A stretch of 64,000 nt of DNA. Origin: Prosapia bicincta (Eukaryota > Arthropoda > Insecta > Hemiptera > Cercopidae). Location of the stretch: assembly GCA_036971475.1 (NCBI GenBank), contig JBAIZL010000008.1, positions 5,464,001 through 5,528,000 of the forward strand. The letters run 5' to 3'. The position numbers and the translations under genes are program-made. The notes beneath the pieces are model-generated. The model was not told the DNA's origin. It was given only the letters and a program-made list of their open reading frames with translations, and made no database searches. Each line of letters opens with the position of its first letter. Within the stretch, counting starts at the first letter, position 1. This document shows, piece after piece, positions 56,720-64,000 of the stretch.

Positions 56720-57241
56720 ATGGCATTCAAATGGAAAACTAATGTCAGTCGTAAACGAAAGGTTGTAGGAGGCGGATTGATTTCAAGTGTTTTGAACAAA
56801 GCAATAGATCTATTACCAATCGAATTACATTTACCCACTTATAATTACTGCGGTCCAGGAACAAAATTAAGTAAACGTTTAGCACGTGGAGATAAAGGTA
56901 TAAATGCACTAGATGAAGCCTGCCGTGAACACGATATTACCTATAATAGATTTACCGATTCTCAAAATCGTCGTGAAGCCGACGAAGTTCTAGCGGAAAA
57001 GGCTTGGAAAAGAGTTAAATCCAGTGACGCATCTCTTGGCGAGCGTGCAGCGGCCCTAGCTGTTTCGTCAGCAATGAAAGCGAAATCAAAGTTGGGTGGG
57101 GGTAAAAGACGTAGACGTCGTCGAAACCGTCGTACTCCTCATGACTTAAAACAGCTAGTAAAAAAACTTAAGGGTAAAGGATTATACCTTAAACCATATA
57201 AGGGTCGTGGAGGAAAAAAACAAAAAAAAAAAAATAATTGA
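56720..57241 (+). CDS. Phospholipase A2-domain protein
   Basis: 173 residues with a virion-type (parvovirus VP1-like) PLA2 fold: calcium loop YNYCGPGTKL (41-50) and catalytic helix LDEACREHDITY with His71-Asp72. In densoviruses and related agents such domains breach endosomal membranes during entry. The C-terminal third is very basic (GGGKRRRRRRNRRTP and a Lys-rich end), suggesting DNA or capsid binding. Both ends are intact in this frame, but the stop lies just beyond a run of 13 A, and the protease frame (+1) is already open across this gene's end. See the protease entry and the findings. Confidence 0.85.
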   Translation: MAFKWKTNVSRKRKVVGGGLISSVLNKAIDLLPIELHLPTYNYCGPGTKLSKRLARGDKGINALDEACREHDITYNRFTDSQNRREADEVLAEKAWKRVKSSDASLGERAAALAVSSAMKAKSKLGGGKRRRRRRNRRTPHDLKQLVKKLKGKGLYLKPYKGRGGKKQKKKNN

Positions 57242-57596
57242 ATCGATTCCTATCAGACCATTGACAAATATTGAATTAAAAAGATATGCAAAAGTACTAA
57301 ACATACCTTGGTTCAGAGGAGTTTATATGAGAGATACTCTGCCAATACGTGCATTGAAAAATGAATCGGGCATTGTAAATTTAGACAGTGTTATTGGAAT
57401 TGGCACTCATTGGGTTTGTTACAAAAAAAATGGTAAATCAGTAGAGTACTTTGATAGTTTCGGAAATTTGAGACCACCCCTTGAACTAGCAAAATATTTC
57501 GGTAGGAATGCTAATGTACACTATAATTACAAGAGATATCAGAAAAACAATTCAGTCATTTGTGGACATTTGTGTCTAAAGTTTCTGACGTCATGA
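57162..57596 (+). CDS. Adenain-type cysteine protease, no clear start codon
   Basis: Matures virion proteins in Polinton-like and adenoviral systems. Catalytic residues are visible as THW (His), YFDSFG (Asp) and the NSVICGHLC box (nucleophile Cys in CG), with the usual leading PIRPLTNIELKRYAKVL and FRGVYMRDTLP region. The open frame starts after a stop at 57159 and has only a GTG (57207) until the ATG at 57327. That ATG would remove the conserved leading region. It is in the +1 frame relative to the PLA2 gene, whose end it overlaps across A13 (57222-57234). Slippage, a non-ATG start, splicing or a one-base assembly error are the options. Its stop overlaps the penton start (ATGA). Confidence 0.85.
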   Translation, partial: KNLRVKDYTLNHIRVVEEKNKKKKIIESIPIRPLTNIELKRYAKVLNIPWFRGVYMRDTLPIRALKNESGIVNLDSVIGIGTHWVCYKKNGKSVEYFDSFGNLRPPLELAKYFGRNANVHYNYKRYQKNNSVICGHLCLKFLTS

Positions 57597-58276
57597 GTAT
57601 AGTTTTATCTGGAAATACATCCGTTTTATCTAATGACTTTTTTCCTCCGTATGATGTTTCTACTGGACAATGGGAGATAGGATTCATAGACTTAGCTTCC
57701 TACAACTCGATTCCAAATATCGTAGATGGTATAAATAACGTTTTTCATTACGGAAAGGATAAATACATCACATTGCCAACGGGATCATACGAAATTGAAG
57801 ATATAGAGAGGTACATATTAATGAATTTGGATCCGAGTATTTTCTTTTCGCTACGTCCAAACAATAACACTTTGAAAGCTGAAATAAAATGTTCCGAAGA
57901 AATACATTTCGATAAAAAACATTCTATAGGTAAACTGTTAGGATTCTCTGGTTCTCATTTAGTATCAAATAAAAAACATGTTTCAGACAAACCTGTTGAC
58001 ATCATTAAGGTGAATGTGATTCGTGTTGAGTGCAATATTGTAACTGGATCGTTTATAAATGGTGTCGAATGTCATATTCTACACGAGTTTTTTCCTCAGG
58101 TTCCTCCTGGTTACAAGATCGTGGAACATCCTCCAAATGTAATATATTTACCTGTCAACGTAAAAATAATTCATAACATTACTGTTAGTCTAAAAGATCA
58201 AAACGGAGATATAATAGATTTTCGTGGTGAAACTATATCAGTTAGATTACATTTACGAAATGGGACTAGTATTTAA
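57593..58276 (+). CDS. Penton (minor capsid) protein
   Basis: 227 residues from the ATG at 57593, which overlaps the protease stop; the longer open frame begins with a TTG. The sequence pattern (WEIGFIDLASYNSIPNI, PTGSYEIEDIERYI, LRPNNNTLKAEIK, KVNVIRVECNI, HEFFPQVPPGYKIVEHP, FRGETISVRLHLR) is that of the single-jelly-roll penton of Polintons/adintoviruses, which occupies the capsid fivefold vertices. It is complete. It overlaps the following 47-codon gene by 17 bp and precedes the MCP gene, the usual order in such elements. Confidence 0.85.
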   Translation: MSIVLSGNTSVLSNDFFPPYDVSTGQWEIGFIDLASYNSIPNIVDGINNVFHYGKDKYITLPTGSYEIEDIERYILMNLDPSIFFSLRPNNNTLKAEIKCSEEIHFDKKHSIGKLLGFSGSHLVSNKKHVSDKPVDIIKVNVIRVECNIVTGSFINGVECHILHEFFPQVPPGYKIVEHPPNVIYLPVNVKIIHNITVSLKDQNGDIIDFRGETISVRLHLRNGTSI

Positions 58277-58403
58277 AAAGAGTAAAAAAACAAAAAACAT
58301 CAGTCTACCAAGATCCTTACCAGGATTAACATTAAAAAACGTCAAATTTCTTAGATCTTTAGGTTTTAAAATCGTAAAGAATGGAAGAACTTTTGGGAAT
58401 TGA
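58260..58403 (+). CDS. Small basic protein between penton and MCP (47 residues)
   Basis: ATG at 58260 to TGA ending at 58403, overlapping the end of penton and the first 23 bp of MCP. The product is rich in Lys/Arg with the phrases FKKSKKTKNISLPRSLPGLT and KFLRSLGFKIV. Complete tiling of the penton-MCP gap and the strong basic character argue that it is real. A comparable tiny basic ORF sits beside the hexon gene in some adenovirus-like genomes, where basic peptides condense DNA; a core/DNA-condensing role here is inference only. Confidence 0.6.
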   Translation: MGLVFKKSKKTKNISLPRSLPGLTLKNVKFLRSLGFKIVKNGRTFGN

Positions 58404-59571
58404 CAGCAGTGTCGAATACGACAATACTCTATACAGTATGGAGTATCATACTCATAAACCGTATTCTTCATCAACTTATAATAATAACGATGAGATTCGT
58501 ATACCGATTCATCAACAAGATGTCATTACCGTACCTTTCGAAAGTTTATTACACATAAAGGGCACTGTCAGTGGCAAAAAAGCTAACGGAGAAGAAACTG
58601 AAGTATGTTTAGTAAACAATGCCGCAGCATTTTTTTTCGATGACATTCGTTATGAGATTAATGGTAACGAATTGGACCGTACAAGAAATGTAGGAATCAC
58701 TAGTACCATTAAAAGTATGCTTTCGATTCGTGAACTGGAGAAAAATAAACTGATAAATGCAGGATGGATCGGAGTGGGTAATACAAAAGTAACAAAAGAG
58801 TTTACCATGTCGATTCCTTTAAAAATGTTAATGGGTTTTTTTGAGGATTACAGAAGGGTTGTAGTGGGAGCAAAATACGAACTTGTTTTGTTGCGCTCGT
58901 CATCTGATTTAAACGCAGTTTACAGTGACAATGCAGATTTCGTTGATTTAAAAATAACCAGCATAGCATGGAGAGTTCCACACGTCATCTTGGCTGATCC
59001 AATCCGATTGAAAATTCTGAAAATGATTGAACGCGATGCTCCTATTCATATAGCAATGAGAAAATGGGAATTGATAGAATATCCTTCTGTTCCTAGAACA
59101 AACCGTATATCTTGGACAGTGAAGACAGCCTCCCAAATGGAAAAACCCAGATATGTGATTTTTGCTTTGCAAACAAATCGAAAAAATCAGATAAAAAAGA
59201 ACGCCTCTGAATTTGACGATTGTAAAGTTACAAACGTTAAATTGTATCTCAATTCACAGTATTTTCCATACGATAACATTCATGGGGATATTTCTGTTAT
59301 TTATGATATGTACACTAGTTTTCAAAAATCCTATTACTTTCGTGAATCGTCTCCTTGTTTAGATTTAGATACTTTTATGAATAAAGCTAACTTTTTTGTA
59401 ATTGACTGTTCAAAACAAAACGATTCTGTGAAAACGGGTCCTGTGGACGTAAGATTAGAAATAGAAGCATCTCAAAATATTCCTGAAAATACTTCAGCCT
59501 ATTGTCTAATACTCCATGATTCGCATATTGTTTATACGTTACTCACAGGCTCAGTGAAAAAGATTATGTAA
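58381..59571 (+). CDS. Major capsid protein, double jelly-roll
   Basis: 396 residues, the hexon-type trimer-forming protein of Polinton/adintovirus capsids. Recognisable parts are the N-terminal region SVEYDNTLYSMEYHTHKPYS, the first-barrel phrase FFFDDIRYEINGNELDRTRN followed by GITSTIKSM, the linker AWRVPHVILADP...WELIEYPSVPRTN, and in the second barrel VKTASQMEKPRYVIFALQT, NVKLYLNSQYFPYDN and FFVIDCSKQNDSVKTG. The assignment rests on overall pattern and gene order (just after penton), not on a catalytic motif. The frame is complete, with no stops. Confidence 0.85.
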   Translation: MEELLGIDSSVEYDNTLYSMEYHTHKPYSSSTYNNNDEIRIPIHQQDVITVPFESLLHIKGTVSGKKANGEETEVCLVNNAAAFFFDDIRYEINGNELDRTRNVGITSTIKSMLSIRELEKNKLINAGWIGVGNTKVTKEFTMSIPLKMLMGFFEDYRRVVVGAKYELVLLRSSSDLNAVYSDNADFVDLKITSIAWRVPHVILADPIRLKILKMIERDAPIHIAMRKWELIEYPSVPRTNRISWTVKTASQMEKPRYVIFALQTNRKNQIKKNASEFDDCKVTNVKLYLNSQYFPYDNIHGDISVIYDMYTSFQKSYYFRESSPCLDLDTFMNKANFFVIDCSKQNDSVKTGPVDVRLEIEASQNIPENTSAYCLILHDSHIVYTLLTGSVKKIM

Positions 59572-59574
59572 AAA

Positions 59575-59835
59575 CAAAATCATTAAACAATTGTTTAGAA
59601 ACATATAACGGAATGTTCAAACAAGTTTTGAAAGAGTAAGTAATACAAAAATCATTAAGTGAATGTTTGGGGAAACATATATAGACGTGTCTCAACATGT
59701 CTCGGTAAATTACGTAATAAAAATAATCATTAGGTGATTGTTTATGAAACATATATAAAGACATGTTCCAACAAGTCTCGGTAGATTACGTAATAAAAAA
59801 TCAATAAGTGAATGTTTGTATGCTAAGATGTCATT
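59575..59835. repeat. About 65-bp direct repeats after MCP, with TATA motifs
   Basis: Four decayed copies of AATCATTAAGTGAATGTTTG then GNAACATATATA...GACATGTNCCAACAAGTCTCGGTANATTACGTAATAAA. The third copy holds TATATAAAG (59752-59760) about 85 bp before the ATG at 59843, so the array probably includes the promoter of the next gene. Confidence 0.7.
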
Positions 59836-59842
59836 TTGAGTT

Positions 59843-60388
59843 ATGGAATCTATGGATGTGGATCGAACATCTTGTTCAGCTTTGCCTGACTTTCCTTTAG
59901 GAATTTTCCTAAAGTCAATAAATTTTTTAAATGCTGAATGTACAAAGTTTGTTGCTACAGGACTTTTTAAACACAAAGATTATGCTCTTGGTGTGCTTAT
60001 ACAAACGAATAAGAAAAAACATATTTTTTTGTCTTATATGGAATTTAACGAATTTCTGACTAAAATTCCTCAAGTAGTAGTAGATGGAAATCAACGTAAG
60101 TTTTCAATGATGAAAGGTAACATTACGCTAAAAAAATGTTTTGGAAAACATTATATCAGTTTGTATGACGGTCATAATACTGCTACTCTCAATATCAACG
60201 AATGGACTTTACTCATAAATACTATTCCTTTGATAACACGAAGAATCATGGAACTATTTTATAATGAACCTGAACTAATATCTTACATCATTGACTGTAT
60301 GAACACAGATGAATTAATATCAAGTACTCTTCCTGAAGCTGATAAATTGTACGAAGAAGTAGCACTGTTTAAAAAATATGTAAGTTAA
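59843..60388 (+). CDS. Unknown Polinton-linked protein, 181 residues
   Basis: An intact ORF after MCP. No family is recognised. The sequence is of mixed alpha/beta type, with DFPLGIFLKSINFLNAECTK near the start, a basic central segment (QRKFSMMKGNITLKKCFGKHY) and an acidic C-terminus (STLPEADKLYEEVALF). No signal peptide or membrane segment is evident. Its last 48 bp and about 100 bp of 3' flank are duplicated about 206 bp downstream. An AATAAA at 60394 follows its stop. It is probably an accessory gene, possibly expressed from the TATA repeats in front. Confidence 0.6.
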   Translation: MESMDVDRTSCSALPDFPLGIFLKSINFLNAECTKFVATGLFKHKDYALGVLIQTNKKKHIFLSYMEFNEFLTKIPQVVVDGNQRKFSMMKGNITLKKCFGKHYISLYDGHNTATLNINEWTLLINTIPLITRRIMELFYNEPELISYIIDCMNTDELISSTLPEADKLYEEVALFKKYVS

Positions 60389-60393
60389 AAAAC

Positions 60394-60399
60394 AATAAA
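60394..60399 (+). terminator. Poly(A) signal
   Basis: AATAAA a few bases after the stop of the 181-residue ORF; duplicated at about 60600. Confidence 0.5.
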
Positions 60400-60546
60400 T
60401 TATTTTACAAACTTTCTATCGAAGCTTCTTTTATTTTTCTTACAAGTCTTGTTCTATTTTAAAAATAATATAAAATATTAATAAATAAATAAATAGTAAA
60501 TATAATAATAAATCAGTTAATATAATAATTTAACAAAAATTATATT

Positions 60547-60703
60547 GATAAATTGTACGAAGAAGTAGCACTGTTTAAAAAATATGTAAGTTAAAAAACA
60601 ATAAATTATTTTACAAACTTTCTATCGAAGTTTCTTTTATTTTTCTTACAAGTCTTGTTCTATTTTAAAAATAATATAAAATATTAATAAATATATGTTT
60701 ATA
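60547..60703 (+). pseudogene. Duplicated 3' tail of the 181-residue ORF
   Basis: Repeats 60341-60497 almost exactly (GATAAATTGTACGAAGAAGT onward), including the last codons, stop and poly(A) signal, at a spacing of 206 bp. There is no start. It may provide a second poly(A) signal but no protein. Confidence 0.85.
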
Positions 60704-60835
60704 ATAAATAGTAATTATAATAACAAAAATTATATTTAAGAATAAAAACACATAAAAGATTACAATTTTTGATAAAGGTATCTTTAACATTGAATATTGT
60801 ATTGAGAGGCTGTTTCTGACATGAATGTATCTCTT

Positions 60836-62390
60836 ATAAACATTTAAAGTTTAAGAGTGTCTATTTGAAAAGTGATATTGACAATCTAGTTTTGAATGTC
60901 ACTGGCATGAAGGAAACTTTTGTAAACATTCAAAATTTTAAAGTTTTAGTGTTAATGTAAAAACAGTTTTGAATGTCACTGGCACGGATGAAACTCTTGT
61001 AAACATTCAAAACTTTTAAAGATTCTGTGTTATTGTAAAAATAATTTTAAATATCACTAACACAAAGGACGCTCTTGTAAACGTTCAAAGTATTGAGATA
61101 AATAATTTTATTAAATAGAAAAATATTTAGTGAATAAGAAACCTTCAAAAATTGTATTGTTTAAAATAACTTTTGTCTGTAAATATTCAAAGCATTGAAT
61201 AAAATCTTTGTAAAATTACTTTAAATTCTTAAAATAAATTTGTTAATTTTGAAAAATTAAAAATACAAATCTTTGAAGAGTGTGTAACTTCAATATAAAA
61301 AATAATTATTATTTTTAATATAAAACACAAAATATCTGAAGGATAGTGTTACCTTTAGAATAAATAACCTAAAAAATTACTTTGAAATATGGTAAATTTC
61401 ATAAAATAACTAAAAAATTAATAAGAAATAAAAATTTAAAAAAAAAAAAAAACAAGACTTGTAATGTGGGCAATGCCAGTTCCAACCCTGGAAAAACACA
61501 GAGGAAAAGTCTTTGTAAATGAGATAAAATATTATTATGTCATTTATTTGTAGTACTTCAATATGGTAGGAACTTTTTTTTAAAAAAAAACAAGACTTGT
61601 AATGTGGGCAAAATAAACATTTAAAGTTTAAGAGTGTCTATTTGAAAAGTGATATTGACAATCTAGTTTTGAATGTCACTGGCATGAAGGAAACTTTTGT
61701 AAACATTCAAAATTTTAAAGTTTTAGTGTTAATGTAAAAACAGTTTTGAATGTCACTGGCACGGATGAAACTCTTGTAAACATTCAAAACTTTTAAAGAT
61801 TCTGTGTTATTGTAAAAATAATTTTAAATATCACTAACACAAAGGACGCTCTTGTAAACGTTCAAAGTATTGAGATAAATAATTTTATTAAATAGAAAAA
61901 TATTTAGTGAATAAGAAACCTTCAAAAATTGTATTGTTTAAAATAACTTTTGTCTGTAAATATTCAAAGCATTGAATAAAATCTTTGTAAAATTACTTTA
62001 AATTCTTAAAATAAATTTGTTAATTTTGAAAAATTAAAAATACAAATCTTTGAAGAGTGTGTAACTTCAATATAAAAAAATAATAATTATTTTTAATATA
62101 AAACACAAAATATCTGAAGGATAGTGTTACCTTTAGAATAAATAACCTAAAAAATTACTTTGAAATATGGTAAATTTCATAAAATAACTAAAAAATTAAT
62201 AAGAAATAAAAATTAAAAAAAAAATAAAACAAGACTTGTAATGTGGGCAATGCCAGTTCCAACCCTGGAAAAACACAGAGGAAAAGTCTTTGTAAATGAG
62301 ATAAAATATTATTATGTCATTTATTTGTAGTACTTCAATATGGTAGGAACTTTTTTTTAAAAAAAAACAAGACTTGTAATGTGGGCAATG
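60836..62390. repeat. 777-bp tandem duplication upstream of the IAP gene
   Basis: 60836-61612 is repeated at 61613-62389 with very few differences (for example one extra A near 62080). The junctions lie in the phrase CAAGACTTGTAATGTGGGCA, which also occurs several times inside, so unequal exchange between short repeats is likely. Both units contain TTTTGAATGTCACTGGCANG and CATTCAAAA sub-repeats. No gene is present within. Confidence 0.85.
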
Positions 62391-62500
62391 CCAGTTCCAA
62401 CCCTGGAAAAACACAGAGGAAAAGTCTTTATAAATAAGAGATAAAATATTATTATGTCATTTACTTGTAGTACTTCAATATGGTAGGAACATTTTTTTGG
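61455..62500 (+). repeat. Three copies of the IAP 5' flank and first codons
   Basis: CAAGACTTGTAATGTGGGCA...GTAGTACTTCAATATGGTAGGAAC occurs starting at about 61453, 62230 and 62371. Only the third continues into the open frame at 62480. In the first two, ATGGTAGGAACTTTTTTTT runs into an A-run after about five codons. Confidence 0.8.
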
Positions 62501-62968
62501 ACAGATTCTCTTTCTATTGAAAAAACTGTTTTTAATGCTTATTCACTATACAATGAGCGGTTAAAGACCTATACCACATGGGAGGGAATATCTAACGAAA
62601 ATATAAATCCTATACGTTTGAGTGAAGCTGGGTTTTTTTATACTGGAAAAGACGATAAAACCATATGTTTTGTATGTGCTGGTGGACTTAAAGAATGGTC
62701 ACATAACGATGATCCAATTAAAGAGCACGTTTTGCATTTTAGTTCATGTAAATATGCAACAGCTGTGTTGAATGCAATTAAAACCAAACCAATAGAAGAG
62801 AAAGAAGAAGATCCATTTTTATGCAAGATATGTTGTACGAATGAAATGGAAATCGCTAGTTTACCTTGCGGACATATATTTTCGTGTACTGAGTGTTCAT
62901 TGGAATTACAAGATTGTAGTGTGTGTAGAAAACGAATCTTAAGTAGTATTAGAATTTATATTTCTTGA
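62480..62968 (+). CDS. iap: BIR-RING inhibitor-of-apoptosis protein
   Basis: 162 residues with one BIR and a C-terminal RING. The BIR runs from RLKTYTTW through SEAGFFYTGKDDKTICFVCA to the zinc ligands CFVC, HVLHF and SSCKYA. The RING begins CKICCTNEMEIASLPCGH and ends CSVCRKRI, a C3HC4 pattern. Such proteins bind caspases or their antagonists and act as E3 ubiquitin ligases; baculovirus IAPs are the best known viral case. The product is shorter than host IAPs, which usually have two or three BIRs. It is complete, has its own ATG, and is followed by AATAAA at 62980. Capture from an insect host or virus is likely. Confidence 0.92.
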   Translation: MVGTFFWTDSLSIEKTVFNAYSLYNERLKTYTTWEGISNENINPIRLSEAGFFYTGKDDKTICFVCAGGLKEWSHNDDPIKEHVLHFSSCKYATAVLNAIKTKPIEEKEEDPFLCKICCTNEMEIASLPCGHIFSCTECSLELQDCSVCRKRILSSIRIYIS

Positions 62969-62979
62969 TGTATGTGTTC

Positions 62980-62985
62980 AATAAA
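62980..62985 (+). terminator. Poly(A) signal after IAP
   Basis: AATAAA 11 bp beyond the IAP stop. Confidence 0.7.
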
Positions 62986-63166
62986 GCTATTCTGACAAGC
63001 AATCTCTATTTTTATTTATATTCTACTAAATGTATTGTGTAAAGCAATTAATATTGACCAATATATAGTTTAATAATATTATTTAAAAAAGATATTGACT
63101 TATAAATCATTTAGGTTTTTTTTTAAATAATAATTTTAGTATTTGTTTTTAGGTGTAGAACGCAGC

Positions 63167-63620
63167 ATGAAAGCAGTGATTGAATTTCAAGCGTTTTACG
63201 ACAAACATAATAATTATATTCCCAAAGAATTTGCTATCTTTAAGATCTGTTACAATCTTCAAGTCCCCGTACAAATTTAATCAGCATAAACAAACCACAT
63301 ATTGGTTATAGAACCATTACCATTCTATTGACTGGAACGAGGGAGAGATACCTTATGACGAAAATACTATTAGAGACCTGTTGAAGCCATTTTCTATTAT
63401 ATACAGCAAAGAATCAGAAAAAAAGTCAAGTTTCTAAAAAAAGTTTCATACTAATGTACGTGATATGCCATGTACAACTGTTTCCAATAAAACCTATAAA
63501 TCAATAGAATGTGTTTTGCCTCAGCATAATTTAGGAAAATATAAGTGTGCATTAAACATTGCAAAATTCAATTATGATTTATATATAAAATTTTATTTAA
63601 TTTCTTATTGTTTTCTTTAA
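63167..63620 (+). pseudogene. Broken copy of an uncharacterised insect element protein
   Basis: Pieces in different frames, with stops between, read as one protein in order: FQAFYDKHNNYIPKEFAIF, then SIDWNEGEIPY with the following DLLKPFSIIY, then TNVRDMPCTT and YKCALNIAKF. The pattern (F-x-x-x-N-N-x-(Y/F)-I-x-K-E-x-A, H-x-I-x-W-x-x-G-x-I-P-Y, N-V-x-D-M-P-C) is one I recall from recurrent uncharacterised proteins of insect mobile elements and viruses. Function is unknown to me; a nuclease fold is only a guess. At least two frameshifts and internal stops make it non-functional. Confidence 0.55.
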
Positions 63621-63781
63621 AATTTTTTTGTGTTTATAATTTATATCTAAAATAAACTTTACTTACCTTTTCAATATTGCGGCACAAATATGAAAGTATT
63701 TCCTTAGTTTTCTTTGTCGTAAATAGCAACTGACTATCTGAAAACATACATTCTATAAAGCAAGCCAATTCCTTTCTCGAT
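63621..63781. other. AT-rich spacer
   Basis: No gene seen. It leads into the 79-bp repeats. Confidence 0.4.
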
Positions 63782-64000
63782 GATGCAGAAATTTTTAACA
63801 ATCAGATCTGAAGCATACTGTATTATATGTTAAAAACGAAGAAAAAATTTAACTATACAAGATGCAGAAATTTTTAACAATCAGATCTGAAGCATACTGT
63901 ATTATATGTTAAAAACGAAGAAAAAATTTAACTATACAAGATGCAGAAATTTTTAACAATCAGATCTGAAGCATACTGTATTATATGTTAAAAACGAAGA
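63782..64000. repeat. 79-bp tandem repeat at right edge
   Basis: GATGCAGAAATTTTTAACAA then TCAGATCTGAAGCATACTGT recurs at 63782, 63861 and 63940, exactly 79 bp apart and essentially identical, and continues past the window. It contains the palindrome TCAGATCTGA. It could be a subterminal repeat of the Polinton-type element or a host satellite. Confidence 0.9.

Larger units (their letters stand above)
45020..63640. mobile_element. Polinton/adintovirus-type integrated element, about 18.5 kb
   Basis: One contiguous set of genes contains protein-primed-type PolB, retrovirus-like integrase, packaging ATPase, adenain-type protease, penton and double-jelly-roll major capsid protein. That combination defines Polintons/Mavericks and the related adintoviruses. 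Added genes are a dUTPase, a PLA2-domain protein, a repetitive fibre-like protein, an OB-fold-like protein and a BIR-RING protein. The core frames are open. Two small genes point left and the rest right, diverging at about 48.7-49.1 kb. Limits are estimated from the composition change at about 45.0 kb and the last viral-type remnant at about 63.6 kb; terminal inverted repeats were not found. Confidence 0.9.

Overview
The window looks like arthropod, most likely insect, nuclear DNA. It is AT-rich and densely filled with satellites, MITEs, Penelope-like retroelements (PLEs), a mariner-type transposon, hAT and piggyBac-type non-autonomous elements and a tRNA-derived SINE. It also has an interspersed array of degenerate CCTAA-type (arthropod telomere-like) pentamers. 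Only one convincing host protein-coding exon is present (26.5-28.66 kb, + strand), with a possible short upstream exon at 15.07-15.23 kb. The species cannot be named from the sequence alone.

Layout. 0-15 kb: tandem repeats (24-bp, 120-bp, about 70-bp units in an 861-bp higher-order array, about 40-bp), a 549-bp foldback element, and a decayed PLE split by a TTAA-flanked piggyBac-like MITE. 15-26 kb: a possible small exon, a decayed DDE transposon whose catalytic-motif region has been amplified into a 41-bp satellite, a LINE RNase H scrap, a second PLE with inverted ends, the deletion derivative (MITE) of the same transposon, and a duplicated element interrupted by the CCTAA-like array. 26-34 kb: a hammerhead-like hairpin, the large host exon with its splice donor, then intron-like AT-rich DNA. 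34-42 kb: about 3.4 kb of homogeneous 49-bp satellite grading into diverged relatives, then a 20-bp satellite. 43.8-45 kb: a truncated hAT copy, a third PLE (GIY-YIG end plus hammerhead core) and a SINE.

45-63.6 kb is the main feature: a gene-rich Polinton/Maverick or adintovirus-type element of about 18.5 kb whose core genes are all uninterrupted. A leftward arm carries a dUTPase, a small OB-fold-like protein and a small unknown ORF. A rightward arm carries protein-primed-type PolB, a retrovirus-like integrase with chromodomain, the FtsK/HerA-type packaging ATPase, a conserved unknown protein, a repetitive fibre-like protein, a phospholipase A2-domain protein, an adenain-type protease, penton, a 47-residue basic protein, the double-jelly-roll major capsid protein, an unknown protein and a BIR-RING inhibitor-of-apoptosis protein. 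By family knowledge these cover replication (PolB, OB protein), nucleotide hygiene (dUTPase), chromosomal insertion (integrase), virion assembly (ATPase, protease, penton, MCP, fibre-like), entry-type membrane activity (PLA2) and host apoptosis control (IAP). Both flanks are rich in direct repeats. No terminal inverted repeat was found by eye, so the exact ends are open and the right end may lie outside the window.

Most curious points: the protease frame has no usable ATG before its conserved N-terminal region and overlaps the PLA2 gene across a run of 13 A; the fibre-like protein is built from about seven repeats; the upstream region and first codons of the IAP gene have been copied twice; and a satellite was born inside a transposase catalytic motif.
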